NCBI GenBank assembly: GCA_001735895.1
Contig: DS021199.1
Span: forward strand, 1,025,496-1,062,185
Direction: 5' to 3'
DNA from: Olavius algarvensis Gamma 3 endosymbiont
GTDB taxonomy: Bacteria; Pseudomonadota; Gammaproteobacteria; GCA-001735895
Length of the DNA: 36,690 nt
Part shown: one piece after another, positions 16,825-25,334 of the stretch
Layout of the letters: each line of letters opens with the position of its first letter
How positions within the stretch are numbered: the first letter of the stretch is position 1
Translations under genes and position numbers: made by a program
The notes under the pieces: model-generated
Database searches by the model: none
Told to the model about the DNA's origin: nothing
What the model saw: only the letters and a program-made list of their open reading frames with translations

Positions 16825-17419
16825 CGAGCAGCTCACGGGTAGCAATTTTGAAATCCACCTTCCACTCGCTTTCGCGGTCGCGGCTCAACTCGAACAGGTC
16901 GAAGCGGTTGCCGCGAAAAATCTCTTCCTCGCTGAAGCGATCGAAATATCCCGGTACCTGCTCGGCGTTGAGCGAGCTGCCTTCGATCTGAACGAAGTTT
17001 TCGGCCAGTCGAATCTGGTTGAGCCAGATATCGTCGACCTGCAGATTCGACAGCGCTACTAGGTAGCCGGAAAAGCCTTCGCCGGAACCAAAGCGGTTGG
17101 CGTCGACAAAATTCAAAACTTTTTTGCGCGCCGATATCTGACGCGAGGTATCTTCGATTTCGATCTCGATGCGGCTATCCTTGAGCAATCTGGCGAGTTC
17201 GGCGTTAGCGGCCGACAGCTCTTCCGTCATACGATCGCGATCGGCCTCGATCACGAGATTGCGTTGCTGCGCCTGTTGCAAATCCAGCTGCAGTAGAAAG
17301 CTCCAGATCGAGATGGCGGCAATCGCAATCAGCACCGCCGCCGCAACCTGGGTGGCTGAAATCCACAGTCGCTTTTCGCGGAAACGGTCTTGATACAGAT
17401 TAATCTGCTGCGCGATCAT
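16817..17419 (-). CDS. PilN-like MSHA assembly protein (MshI2)
   Basis: 200 residues opening with MIAQQINLYQDRFREKRLW, a PilN-type cytoplasmic tail that docks onto the PilM-like partner. A span lies at about 25-45 and a coiled coil at about 45-110, with a small C-terminal domain beyond. In MSHA loci this protein follows MshI and is often called MshI2. It overlaps mshI by ATGA, and mshJ begins before its stop, indicating one tightly coupled operon. Confidence 0.82.
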   Translation of the reverse strand: MIAQQINLYQDRFREKRLWISATQVAAAVLIAIAAISIWSFLLQLDLQQAQQRNLVIEADRDRMTEELSAANAELARLLKDSRIEIEIEDTSRQISARKKVLNFVDANRFGSGEGFSGYLVALSNLQVDDIWLNQIRLAENFVQIEGSSLNAEQVPGYFDRFSEEEIFRGNRFDLFELSRDRESEWKVDFKIATRELLDG

Positions 17420-18336
17420 AGGCTAACTCCGCGCAAGGCCGCGCAATAGGCATGAAAGCATTGCGGCTCGAGACCGGGCAAATCGTCGTCACCGGCGAAG
17501 CCGATAAATTCGATATCGAAATTGCTCAGGTTTTGCAGGTACATCGCCATCTTTTCGGTAGCCTTGAGCTGGGGGAAAATGCGTAAATTAGTGACCGAGC
17601 CCATGCCGTAGAAACTTTCGAAATAATCCAGCGAACGTTGCAGTTCGAGCAACAACGCATCGAAAACGCTCTCATCTTCGCTGGTGGCCAGCCCGAGTTG
17701 ATCGATCCCGATCATGAATTCGCGCGAGATGTATAAATCGGTGTCGTGATAAACACTTAGCAATCCGCTAGTGCGGTTCAGTGTCAACGCCGCCAGGCCG
17801 TGCTCGCTGCTGTTTTGCACCGCCGGCAGGTTGACCCGCACCAATTCGTGTATATCCAGCGCGGTAAGCGTCAGCGCGCTGGTCTTGATACTGTCGATAT
17901 ATTTCCTGACAACCGCTTCGCGCGCCGCGACCACGCCAACCTGCTGCTGCTTGTTCTTGCTCGATTCCGGCATCGGATAGCTGTCGACGACGGCATGGCT
18001 GACGTCGTAGTTGATTAAATCCTTTATTTTCCAGCTGACCGCCTGAATCATTTCAACCGCTTCGACCTCGGGTTTCTCGACCTGGTAGACATCACAGTCG
18101 TCGGCCGCAATCAGGCAGACACAAGGTGTTTTTTGCAGACTATTATCCTGTACCCAGGCTTTTAGCGCATCCACCTGGGCATCCTGACCCGCAGCCGCGA
18201 CAAACTCGCTGCGCAGTATGCGGCCGGGGCTTTTCTTGCCGGTTTGCACCTGGGCCACGGCAACGCCACCGGGCAGAAAATCAACCCCGATCTGAGAATC
18301 TTTTTGCGCTGCGGAAAACAGAGCCACGTTTTTCAC
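17416..18336 (-). CDS. mshI: MSHA biogenesis protein MshI (PilM-like)
   Basis: 306 residues, starting at GTG (18334-18336) with AAAGG about 8 bases upstream. The fold is actin-like/PilM-like: IGVDFLPGGVAVAQVQ near the N-terminus, then the VSWKIKDLINYDVSHAVVDSYPM segment characteristic of MshI, and LDIHELVRVNLPAV. There is no membrane span, so it should be cytoplasmic and bind the tail of the MshI2 protein. It is the first gene of the mshI-to-mshF operon. The 238 bases upstream, shared with trmL on the other strand, should hold its promoter, but no clear boxes are visible. Confidence 0.85.
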   Translation of the reverse strand: MKNVALFSAAQKDSQIGVDFLPGGVAVAQVQTGKKSPGRILRSEFVAAAGQDAQVDALKAWVQDNSLQKTPCVCLIAADDCDVYQVEKPEVEAVEMIQAVSWKIKDLINYDVSHAVVDSYPMPESSKNKQQQVGVVAAREAVVRKYIDSIKTSALTLTALDIHELVRVNLPAVQNSSEHGLAALTLNRTSGLLSVYHDTDLYISREFMIGIDQLGLATSEDESVFDALLLELQRSLDYFESFYGMGSVTNLRIFPQLKATEKMAMYLQNLSNFDIEFIGFAGDDDLPGLEPQCFHAYCAALRGVSL

Positions 18337-18574
18337 TCCGAACCTTTCAGTGTACGATGCAATTTCTATGCAAGTTGCAGGCCAACTACGGCCTTACTGC
18401 GATTGCAAGCAGCCACGAAGCCATCACAGCTCGTAGCGAGTAACATCGACCTCCGATCGTGAGCGATTTTTATCTAGATATATCCTAAGAAAATCGCTAT
18501 AACTTATTGTCATTATTAAAAATATTAACCCATAGTTGGGCTTTTTCAAGTTATCGGCCGAAATTAATTTCGAT

Positions 18575-19030
18575 ATGATGCACATTGTCCTGTACGAGCC
18601 CGAAATCCCGCCTAACACGGGCAATGTCATGCGCTTGGCGGCCAACACCGGATTTCGGTTACATTTGATCGAACCCTTAGGCTTCGAACTCGAAGACAAG
18701 CAGCTGCGCCGCGCCGGTCTGGACTATCGCGAATGGGCCGACACAACCCGCTATAGCGACTTCGAGGAATTCAATAAAAGATGTCAATTCAATAACTTAT
18801 ATGCGTTTACCACCAAGGCATGCCAGACCTACGACAACGCGGTTTTCAAGCCCGGCGACGCCTTGTTATTTGGTCCGGAGAGTCGGGGTTTACCCGCCGA
18901 TATACTGGAATCACTGGATAGTGACAATAAACTGCGCATTCCGATGGTCGCGGCGTCACGCAGCTTGAACCTGTCGAATACGGTATCGATCGCCGTCTAT
19001 GAAGCCTGGCGGCAACAGGGATTTGCCTGA
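18575..19030 (+). CDS. trmL: tRNA (cytidine(34)-2'-O)-methyltransferase TrmL
   Basis: 151 residues from the chosen start MMHIVLYEPEIPPNTGN. This aligns with the usual start of the family; the frame is open further upstream but the extra 13 residues are unlike TrmL. SPOUT-knot motifs are present: NTGNVMRLAANTGF, the FGPESRGLP loop, and the C-terminal PMVAASRSLNLSNTVSIAVYEAWRQ. It methylates the wobble ribose of tRNA-Leu isoacceptors using S-adenosylmethionine. The gene is convergent with gpsA, a common neighbour in gammaproteobacteria. No strong ribosome binding site is visible. Confidence 0.93.
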   Translation: MMHIVLYEPEIPPNTGNVMRLAANTGFRLHLIEPLGFELEDKQLRRAGLDYREWADTTRYSDFEEFNKRCQFNNLYAFTTKACQTYDNAVFKPGDALLFGPESRGLPADILESLDSDNKLRIPMVAASRSLNLSNTVSIAVYEAWRQQGFA

Positions 19031-19037
19031 CTTTCCC

Positions 19038-19064
19038 GTGCCTGCAACGGATTGCGACAGGCAC
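19038..19064. terminator. Weak hairpin between trmL and gpsA
   Basis: GTGCCTG (19038-19044) can pair with CAGGCAC (19058-19064) just after the trmL stop in a 92-bp convergent gap. There is no T-tract, so a terminator role is only suggested by its position. Confidence 0.3.
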
Positions 19065-19122
19065 CGGCGCCAATTCGAGCACCGACCGGATACCGCGCGC
19101 GCAAACGTCACCGGCAACCGGC

Positions 19123-20115
19123 TTATTCTTGCCCCTGCGGCCGGCTTTCGAGGTCGCGCACTGCGTCATGAGGATTTTTGTCGTCGTACAATACGTGATA
19201 AACCTCATCGATGATCGGCAGCTCGAGTCCGAGTTGTTTCGACTTGTGATAAATCGCCCGGGCGGCGCGCAAGCCCTCGACGGTTTGCCCGACTTCAATT
19301 TCCGCCTGGGGAATGCTTTTACCCTTGCCGATGGCTAGCCCGAAACGCCGGTTACGGCTTTGGTCGTCGGTACAGGTCAGAATGATATCGCCGAGTCCCG
19401 CCAGGCCCATCAGCGTTTCGCGCCGCGCGCCGAGACGGGTGCCCAGATGCATGATTTCGGAAAGTCCGCGCGTCATCAACGCGGCGCGGGTGTTAGCGCC
19501 GAAGCCGAGTCCGTCAGATATGCCGACGGCGATCGCCAACACGTTCTTAAGCGCGCCGCCGAGCTCGACGCCAACAATATCATTGCTGGTATAAGCCCGA
19601 AAATGATGCCCGCGTAACAGCGCGGCGAAGGTTTCGCTGGATTGCGGATCATTGCCTGCGCAAGCGATAGCCGCCGGCATGCCGCGCGCCACTTCGGTGG
19701 CAAAAGTGGGCCCCGAAACGACGCCATAGCGACGAATCCGCAACTCCTCCGCGACGACTTCGTGTAATAACTTGCCGGTTTCTATTTCGAATCCTTTGCT
19801 AGCCCAGAATAGCATCTTGTCGTCGTCGACCAGCGGCTTCAGTTGTTGCAACAAATCCCTGAAATCTTTGCTGGGTATCACGATTAGCAGATAGGGCGCC
19901 TGCTCGACCGCGGCGTCGAGGCTCGCCACCGGCTCGATACTGTCGGCCAGGGTGAAACCGGGCAGGTAATCGGTATTTTCGCGCAGCGCACGCAGCCGGC
20001 TAACGTGCTCGGCATCGTAGCCCCAGAGTTTGACTTGCATCCGGTTGCGGGCCAGTTGAATCGCCAACGCGGTACCCCAGGATCCCGCACCAAGCACCGC
20101 AATCGTTTCAGCCAT
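19123..20115 (-). CDS. gpsA: Glycerol-3-phosphate dehydrogenase [NAD(P)+] GpsA
   Basis: 330 residues. The N-terminal Rossmann motif is LGAGSWGTALA (6-16). The segment WASKGFE and the catalytic-lysine region GGALKNVLAIAVGISDGLGFGANTRAALMTRGL are typical of GpsA. It reduces dihydroxyacetone phosphate to sn-glycerol-3-phosphate for phospholipid synthesis. It lies 8 bases after secB, in the conserved yibN-(grxC)-secB-gpsA order. Confidence 0.96.
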   Translation of the reverse strand: MAETIAVLGAGSWGTALAIQLARNRMQVKLWGYDAEHVSRLRALRENTDYLPGFTLADSIEPVASLDAAVEQAPYLLIVIPSKDFRDLLQQLKPLVDDDKMLFWASKGFEIETGKLLHEVVAEELRIRRYGVVSGPTFATEVARGMPAAIACAGNDPQSSETFAALLRGHHFRAYTSNDIVGVELGGALKNVLAIAVGISDGLGFGANTRAALMTRGLSEIMHLGTRLGARRETLMGLAGLGDIILTCTDDQSRNRRFGLAIGKGKSIPQAEIEVGQTVEGLRAARAIYHKSKQLGLELPIIDEVYHVLYDDKNPHDAVRDLESRPQGQE

Positions 20116-20123
20116 GATCGAAC

Positions 20124-20639
20124 CTAGTGGGTAAGCTCGGTCCCTTCCTGGACGCTTACATCCTGGACGCCGTCTTCCTGTTCGCCGTCTTCCTGTTTGG
20201 CCTGTTGCTGCTGCATATGCTGTTGAAACAGGGCGTCGAAATTAACCGGTGACAGAATGAGGGGAGGAAAACCGCCGCGTACCGACAAATCCGAAACCAC
20301 CTCCCGGGCATAGGGAAACAAAATGTTCATGCACTGGCTGCCGAGCAGGTACTTTGTTTCCTGTTCATCGAAGCCCGTCAGGCTGACCACGGCCGCCTGC
20401 TGCACCTCGACCAGAAACGCGGTAGATTCCTGGTGGGTTACGGTGGCGGTAATGCTGAGTACCACTTCGTAAAGATCGCCCTCCAGGCGCCGTTGGCTAT
20501 TCGTCAGATTGAGATCGATTTTCGGATCCCACTGTTTCGAGTTGAAAGCATTCGGTGCATCCGGGGACTCGAACGACGCGTCTTTGACGTATAGTTTCTG
20601 GATGGCAAACTGTTTCTGTGTTTCCTGTTCTTCGCTCAT
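20124..20639 (-). CDS. secB: Protein-export chaperone SecB
   Basis: 171 residues with the SecB core: FAIQKLYVKDASFESPDAPNAF, EVVLSITATV, CMNILFPYAREVVSDLSVRGGFPPLILSPVNFDALF. It keeps preproteins unfolded and delivers them to SecA. The C-terminal tail after residue 140 is unusually long and acidic/Gln-rich (QQQQAKQEDGEQEDGVQD). It lies 4 bases after the rhodanese gene. grxC, which commonly sits between them, is absent. Confidence 0.96.
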   Translation of the reverse strand: MSEEQETQKQFAIQKLYVKDASFESPDAPNAFNSKQWDPKIDLNLTNSQRRLEGDLYEVVLSITATVTHQESTAFLVEVQQAAVVSLTGFDEQETKYLLGSQCMNILFPYAREVVSDLSVRGGFPPLILSPVNFDALFQQHMQQQQAKQEDGEQEDGVQDVSVQEGTELTH

Positions 20640-20643
20640 GAGA

Positions 20644-21072
20644 TCACTTTTTGCTAATGGGTAAATGCGCTTCCTGCCAGGCTAGAATGCCGCCGCTCAA
20701 ACTAAAGACCTTGTCAAAACCCTGCTTGCCCAGTTCCTTGCAGGCCTGCCCCGAACGCGCGCCCGTTTTGCAATAAACCAGCAGGGTCTTGCTTTTATGC
20801 TTTTCGAGCTCGCCGCCGCGGGTCGCCACGGCGCCGGCCGGAATCTGAATCGCCTTGGCGATCTTGCCGCCTACCGTCTCGGACGGCTCGCGCACGTCGA
20901 GCAAGACGATGTCTTCGCTATTCATCAGCTGCACCGCCGCCGCCGGGGTCAGGCTGGCAAACCGCTGCGTGGCGATTTTCATCTCGTTGAAAAAGGTCAA
21001 CGCCAACAACACCGCGAATGCAATCACCAGATATGGGTGATTTACCGCAAATTCAGAAATTTGAGCCAACAT
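20644..21072 (-). CDS. Membrane-anchored rhodanese-like sulfurtransferase (YibN type)
   Basis: 142 residues: one N-terminal membrane span (about 12-30) and a single rhodanese domain (about 38-140). The active-site loop is VYCKTGARSG, with the persulfide-carrying cysteine. Substrate-side motifs LLDVREPSE and GG-ILAWQ are present. It can transfer sulfane sulfur at the inner face of the membrane. It is cotranscribed with an upstream ArsR-family gene (28-base gap) whose cysteines match persulfide sensors, which makes a sulfide/persulfide role plausible. The position before secB is also the conserved position of YibN, so linkage alone is not proof. Confidence 0.88.
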   Translation of the reverse strand: MLAQISEFAVNHPYLVIAFAVLLALTFFNEMKIATQRFASLTPAAAVQLMNSEDIVLLDVREPSETVGGKIAKAIQIPAGAVATRGGELEKHKSKTLLVYCKTGARSGQACKELGKQGFDKVFSLSGGILAWQEAHLPISKK

Positions 21073-21100
21073 ACTTCGGGAACGGAGTCTGGGTAGAGTA

Positions 21101-21433
21101 TTAGTCGGTGGAACAGAACACTTCCTGCATCATTCCTATCAAACGCAGGGTACGCTCATCACCGATACGATAAAAAACCTTGTTCGCATCCTTGCGCGAC
21201 GACAGTATACCTTTATCGCGCAAAATCGCGAGATGTTGTGAGATATTACTTTGTGAGGTACCCACATTATCGACGATTCCCTGCACGCAGACTTCGCGGC
21301 TGCCGAGCGTACACAGAATTTTGAGGCGGAGCGGGTGAGACATGGCCTTGAGCGAGCGCGAAGCAATTTCGATATCCGCGGCGTGCGCCAGCAATTGTTC
21401 CCCATCGACTGCATCTAATGCTTCAGTTTCCAT
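21101..21433 (-). CDS. ArsR-family repressor, SqrR/BigR/YgaV-like cysteine pattern
   Basis: 110 residues from the chosen start METEALDAVDGEQ. The frame runs open to 21796, but the upstream part lies antisense in envC and does not look like protein. Winged helix: MSHPLRLKILC ... VGTSQSNISQHLAILRDKGIL ... VFYRIGDE. Cysteines are at 41 (KILC), 49 and 107 (EVFC). The first and last fall where SqrR, BigR and YgaV carry the two cysteines that form a polysulfide bridge and release DNA; the ArsR-type C-V-C metal site is absent. It probably represses its own operon with the rhodanese, and perhaps divergent envC, in response to sulfane sulfur. Confidence 0.85.
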   Translation of the reverse strand: METEALDAVDGEQLLAHAADIEIASRSLKAMSHPLRLKILCTLGSREVCVQGIVDNVGTSQSNISQHLAILRDKGILSSRKDANKVFYRIGDERTLRLIGMMQEVFCSTD

Positions 21434-21456
21434 TTGCTTAAGTGTATTACCAAACG

Positions 21457-21483
21457 TTAATATAAGAAAATGATTATGATTAA
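21457..21483. promoter_or_regulatory. AT-rich imperfect dyad, candidate ArsR-family operator
   Basis: In the 61-bp gap between divergent arsR-like and envC genes, TTAATATAA (21457-21465) faces TTATGATTAA (21474-21483) as an imperfect inverted repeat. AT-rich dyads of this size are typical targets of ArsR-family repressors. Its position could affect both promoters. Identified by pattern only. Confidence 0.35.
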
Positions 21484-21494
21484 AACCCGAACGA

Positions 21495-22673
21495 ATGTCC
21501 ACTTCGCGTCTGAGTAAACTATTCCTCTGCACGCTGCTAGCCGGTCTGACGGTCGCGCCGCATTCTCCGGCCGCCGACCGCGACGCCAAGGAAAAACAGC
21601 TAAAATCGGTGCTCGTCAAAATCCAAAAACTGAAACAGGTTATCGACGTCAAGGAAGACAGCAAGTCACAGTACATCAAGCAGTTAAAATCGATCGAAGG
21701 CAAAATCGGCAAGGTCAACCGAAACCTCCGCGCCATCGACAAAAAGATTAAAGCCAAGAAAGCGGAACTCGCGGCGCTGCGCGAAACCCGCCTCAAACAC
21801 CAGCGCCGCTTAAGCCGGGAAAACGACTACCTCGCCCAGCAGGTCTACACGGCATTCACCCTCGGGCGTGAAGAAAAAGTGAAATTGCTGTTTTCGCAAC
21901 AAGATCCGCAAAAGATGCAGCGCAGCCTGGTTTACTACCAGTACTTTTCCAACGCGCGGGTCGACTTGATCAACGACGTACAGGACAGCATCGACAAGAT
22001 TATCGAGACCGAACAGCTAATCCAGCAGGCCAGACAGGCGCTGGAAAATAATCAACAGGCCCAAAGCCTGCAAAAAAAGCAGCTCGACCAGGATCGCGGC
22101 AAGCGTAAATCGATCATCAGCTCGCTCGACAAGCAATTGAAAAAACAGGGCGGCAATCTCTCGAGGCTCGAGGATGAGGCCGCGCAATTGCAGAACCTGA
22201 TCAATTCGATTCAGGAAATTCTTGCCGATGCGCTCGAGGGCGAAATTTCGCGGCGCGCATTCCCCGAGTTGAAAGGAAAACTCGCCTGGCCGGTCAAAGG
22301 CAAGCTAAGACGGCTTTTCGGCCGCAATAAACCCTTGTCGAATTTACGCTGGCAGGGGGTCATTCTCGAGGCGCCAAACGGCTCCCGAGTGCAGGCGATT
22401 TCCCACGGCCGCGTCGCCTTTGCCGACTGGCTGCGGGGGCTGGGCAACCTGATAATCATCGATCACGGCAACTCCTATCTGTCGCTCTACGGTCACAACG
22501 AATCGCTGTTCAAATCCGCCGGCGAATGGGTCGAAACCGGGGAAGTCATCAGCAGCATCGGCAGCAGCGGGGGCCAGCATAAACCCGGTCTGTATTTTGA
22601 AATACGCAAACGCGGCAAACCACAGAACCCAACCGGCTGGTGCAAAGCGAGCAATAACTTTGCCTCGGGCTAG
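21495..22673 (+). CDS. envC: Murein hydrolase activator EnvC (LytM/M23-like)
   Basis: 392 residues: signal peptide MSTSRLSKLFLCTLLAGLTVAPHSPA, a long periplasmic coiled coil (about 28-250, Lys/Gln/Leu-rich), and a C-terminal LytM domain (about 265-385: WPVKGKLRRLFG, VQAISHGRVAFADWLRGLGNLIIIDHG, SLYGHNE, GLYFEIRKRG). In an active M23 peptidase the last motif would be HLHFE; here it is GLYFE, so zinc ligands are missing. This fits EnvC, which activates amidases AmiA/AmiB at the division septum rather than cutting peptidoglycan itself. It is followed by ctpA and the deacetylase, a conserved order. Confidence 0.92.
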   Translation: MSTSRLSKLFLCTLLAGLTVAPHSPAADRDAKEKQLKSVLVKIQKLKQVIDVKEDSKSQYIKQLKSIEGKIGKVNRNLRAIDKKIKAKKAELAALRETRLKHQRRLSRENDYLAQQVYTAFTLGREEKVKLLFSQQDPQKMQRSLVYYQYFSNARVDLINDVQDSIDKIIETEQLIQQARQALENNQQAQSLQKKQLDQDRGKRKSIISSLDKQLKKQGGNLSRLEDEAAQLQNLINSIQEILADALEGEISRRAFPELKGKLAWPVKGKLRRLFGRNKPLSNLRWQGVILEAPNGSRVQAISHGRVAFADWLRGLGNLIIIDHGNSYLSLYGHNESLFKSAGEWVETGEVISSIGSSGGQHKPGLYFEIRKRGKPQNPTGWCKASNNFASG

Positions 22674-22828
22674 TTCCCGCGACTGATAAAACTGCAAATT
22701 TTCGCACTTTCCCGTAGAATTTTGCGTTCTCGACCCAATCTTTTGAACTGTTTACAACTTATAGAGCCTTAAACTGGTCTACAATTATCAGTCAGGCAAA
22801 AGGCCCGCGCCCCATATCGGAGAATCGA

Positions 22829-24127
22829 ATGTTACAAAATCTGCGAACTTCCACCTGGTTTCTGAGCGGAATACTGCTCGGATTATCACTGGCGGTAGGC
22901 CACAGCGTATACGCGTTAAAGGATGACGAAAAACAGATCCCGTTCGAGGACTTGCAGGCATTCACCGAGGTCTTCTCCAAGGTTAAATCCGACTATGTCG
23001 AATCGGTTGACGACAAGAAGCTGATCGAGGACGCAATCCGCGGCATGCTCAACGGGCTCGATCCCCATTCCGCGTTTCTCAATACCAGCGAATTCAGCGA
23101 TCTCAAAATAGGCACCACCGGTCAGTTCGGCGGACTCGGCATCGAGGTCGGCATGGAAAACGGATTCGTCAAGGTTATTTCGCCGATCGACGACACCCCC
23201 GCATCGCGCGCCGGGATTCAAGCCAGCGACCTGATCATCAAGCTCGACGATAAATCGGTCAAGGGTATGACCCTGAACGACGCGGTTAAACTCATGCGCG
23301 GCAAGCCCAACACCGATATCGATTTGACGATCGTGCGCGAAGGCGAAGCCAAACCGCTGGTGATCAAAATCACGCGGGAAATCATCCGCGTCAAGAGTGT
23401 CAAAAACCGCATGCTCGAACCGGGTTACGGTTATGTTCGCATTACCAATTTTCAATCCCGCACCACCACCGATTTGCTGAAAGCCATTTCCGATCTGCAA
23501 AAACAAGCGCAGCTCAAGGGCATGGTGCTCGACCTGCGCAATAACCCGGGCGGGGTTCTCAACGACGCGGTCGGCGTTTCCGACGCATTTATCAACGACG
23601 GCTTGATCGTATATACCGAGGGTCGCCTGGACGATTCCAGCCATCGCTACCTGGCCACCCCGGGTGACAGTCTCAACGGCGCGCCCCTGGTGGTGCTGAT
23701 AAACGGCGGCTCGGCATCGGCGTCCGAAATCGTCGCCGGAGCCGTGCAGGACCACAAACGCGGCATCATCATGGGGACTAAATCCTTCGGCAAGGGTTCG
23801 GTGCAAACCATCCAGGAATTGCGTAACGGTTCCGCCGTAAAGCTGACCACCGCACGCTACTTCACTCCGAAGGGACGCTCGATTCAGGCCAAGGGCATCG
23901 AGCCGGATATCCAGCTCTCCACCGTGAAGCTTTCAGAGAAGGACGAAAAAGCACGCGAGACCTACTCGGAGAGCGATCTCGAGGGGAGCCTCAGCAACCC
24001 CAACGGCGATAGCGACGGCAACGTGAAGAAAAGCAACGGCGAAGAGCTGGCGCAATCCGACTTTCAACTGTATGAAGCGCTCAATCTGCTCAAGGGTTTG
24101 AATATACTCAGTGACATGGTCCAATAG
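22829..24127 (+). CDS. ctpA: C-terminal processing protease CtpA (S41), last residues supplied by an IS
   Basis: 432 residues with an N-terminal signal/anchor (about 9-29), a PDZ domain (about 95-180, FGGLGIEVGMENGFVKV) and the S41 protease core. Catalytic serine S297 is in NGGSASASEI, and lysine K322 is in SFGKGSVQT. It cleaves C-terminal regions of periplasmic substrates. The ribosome binding site is GGAG about 9 bases upstream. An IS3-family element begins at 24112, inside the gene. The last four codons (D-M-V-Q) and the stop come from the IS. Joining the flanks shows the former end as ...NILS-AINNG, stop at 25385-25387. The catalytic region is untouched, so the protein is probably functional. 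Confidence 0.93.
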   Translation: MLQNLRTSTWFLSGILLGLSLAVGHSVYALKDDEKQIPFEDLQAFTEVFSKVKSDYVESVDDKKLIEDAIRGMLNGLDPHSAFLNTSEFSDLKIGTTGQFGGLGIEVGMENGFVKVISPIDDTPASRAGIQASDLIIKLDDKSVKGMTLNDAVKLMRGKPNTDIDLTIVREGEAKPLVIKITREIIRVKSVKNRMLEPGYGYVRITNFQSRTTTDLLKAISDLQKQAQLKGMVLDLRNNPGGVLNDAVGVSDAFINDGLIVYTEGRLDDSSHRYLATPGDSLNGAPLVVLINGGSASASEIVAGAVQDHKRGIIMGTKSFGKGSVQTIQELRNGSAVKLTTARYFTPKGRSIQAKGIEPDIQLSTVKLSEKDEKARETYSESDLEGSLSNPNGDSDGNVKKSNGEELAQSDFQLYEALNLLKGLNILSDMVQ

Positions 24128-24178
24128 ATTGATACCACCCAGTTAAGAGATAATGAAACTTAACTGAGGTAACGATAG

Positions 24179-24580
24179 ATGACAACGAGAAAGAAATATA
24201 CGAAAGAATTCAAACTGGATGCAGTGAGCCTGGTAACTGATCAGGGCTACAGCCGGGCGGAAGCAGCGCGAAGCCTGGGCATCAATGCCAATATGCTGTG
24301 CCGATGGGTGCAAGAGGAACAATCGGGTGATGGCCAGGCTTTCCGTGGGAACGGCAAGCTGACACCGGATCAGGAAGAGAACCGTCGACTTAAAGCTGAA
24401 ATCAAACGCCTGAAGATGGAGAAAGAGCGACGGTATTCTTTGCAGCAGAAACGAAATGAAATACTCGTTTATCACCCAACACAAGAATACCTTTCCCGTT
24501 CGCCTGATGTGTCAGGTGCTGGGTGTGGACCGGTCATGTTATTACCACTACCGGCGCCAGATGGACACAAGACCGCCTGA
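24179..24580 (+). pseudogene. IS3 OrfA, frameshifted by a 13-bp deletion
   Basis: The first 82 or so residues (MTTRKKYTKEFKLDAVSLV ... IKRLKMEKE) are the usual IS3 OrfA: a helix-turn-helix for IS-end binding plus a leucine-zipper-like C-terminus. They are identical to those of the copy at 36331. After 24426 the frame is shifted by the 13-bp deletion and runs 51 unrelated residues to 24580, overlapping orfB in the wrong frame. The normal end (ILKKATVFFAAETK) is lost. Confidence 0.9.
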
Positions 24581-25334
24581 TCCCGAGCATGAGGAAATGC
24601 TGGAGTGGGTTCAGCGGGTTGATGATGCGAGTGATCATACCTACGGCAGCCGACGTATGAAACGGGCCCTGAACTGTCTGGGTTATCCGGTGAGCCGGAA
24701 TAAGGCGTGGAATTTGATGCGGGAGGCCGGAGTTCAGGTACGTCATCGCAAGAAATTCAAGGTGACCACGAACAGCAATCACAAACAACCGGTGTACGAC
24801 AATCTGCTTCAGCGGCAATTTGATGTGCCCCAGCCTGATCAGGTCTACGCAGCGGATGTGACTTATGTATGGACCCAGGAGGGCTGGCTTTACCTGGCTG
24901 TCGTGATAGATCTGTGTTTGAGAAAGGTTGTGGGCTGGAGCATGAGCCCTCGGATGAAATCGCAGTTGGTCTGTGATGCCTTGAAGATGGCCGCCCGGCA
25001 GCGCCGACCCAAGGCAGGTTTAATCCATCACTCGGATCGTGGGTCTCAGTATGCCAGCAAGGCATTCCGAAAATTACTCAGAATCAACGGGTTCCAGGGC
25101 AGCATGAGCCGTAAAGGTGACTGTTGGGATAATGCGGTGGTCGAGAGCTTCTTTGGCAGTCTGAAGCAGGAGCGGGTGCAATGGCGAAATTATCAGACTC
25201 GATATGAAGCACAGCAGGATATTCTGCAGTACATATCCAGCTGGTATAACCCATATCGATTACATTCGACGCTGAATTATGTCAGCCCGAATGATTATGA
25301 AAAACGACTACTCGAAACGAAGCATGCCGCTTAA
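24456..25334 (+). CDS. IS3 OrfB transposase (DDE integrase domain)
   Basis: 292 residues with a complete rve-type catalytic domain. The DDE residues are in ADVTYVWTQ, HHSDRGSQYAS and NAVVESFFGSLKQE, with the HTH_21-like segment (EHEEMLEWVQRVDDASDHTYGSRRMKRAL) before it. In IS3 elements the active enzyme is the OrfA-OrfB fusion made by -1 frameshifting. Here the slip site is gone and orfB lies in the +1 frame relative to orfA, so only free OrfB could be made. It might act only with help from an intact copy. Confidence 0.92.
   Translation: MKYSFITQHKNTFPVRLMCQVLGVDRSCYYHYRRQMDTRPPDPEHEEMLEWVQRVDDASDHTYGSRRMKRALNCLGYPVSRNKAWNLMREAGVQVRHRKKFKVTTNSNHKQPVYDNLLQRQFDVPQPDQVYAADVTYVWTQEGWLYLAVVIDLCLRKVVGWSMSPRMKSQLVCDALKMAARQRRPKAGLIHHSDRGSQYASKAFRKLLRINGFQGSMSRKGDCWDNAVVESFFGSLKQERVQWRNYQTRYEAQQDILQYISSWYNPYRLHSTLNYVSPNDYEKRLLETKHAA

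Noticed and set aside
21434-21796. N-terminal extension of the ArsR-family frame
   Set aside because: The extension overlaps envC on the other strand, has no ArsR-like sequence, and a good start (21433) lies just before the conserved domain.
22916-23806. Long minus-strand open frame (296 codons) opposite ctpA
   Set aside because: It lies entirely antisense to a protease with clear catalytic motifs, and its product is His/Asp-rich without domains; it is a GC-driven shadow.
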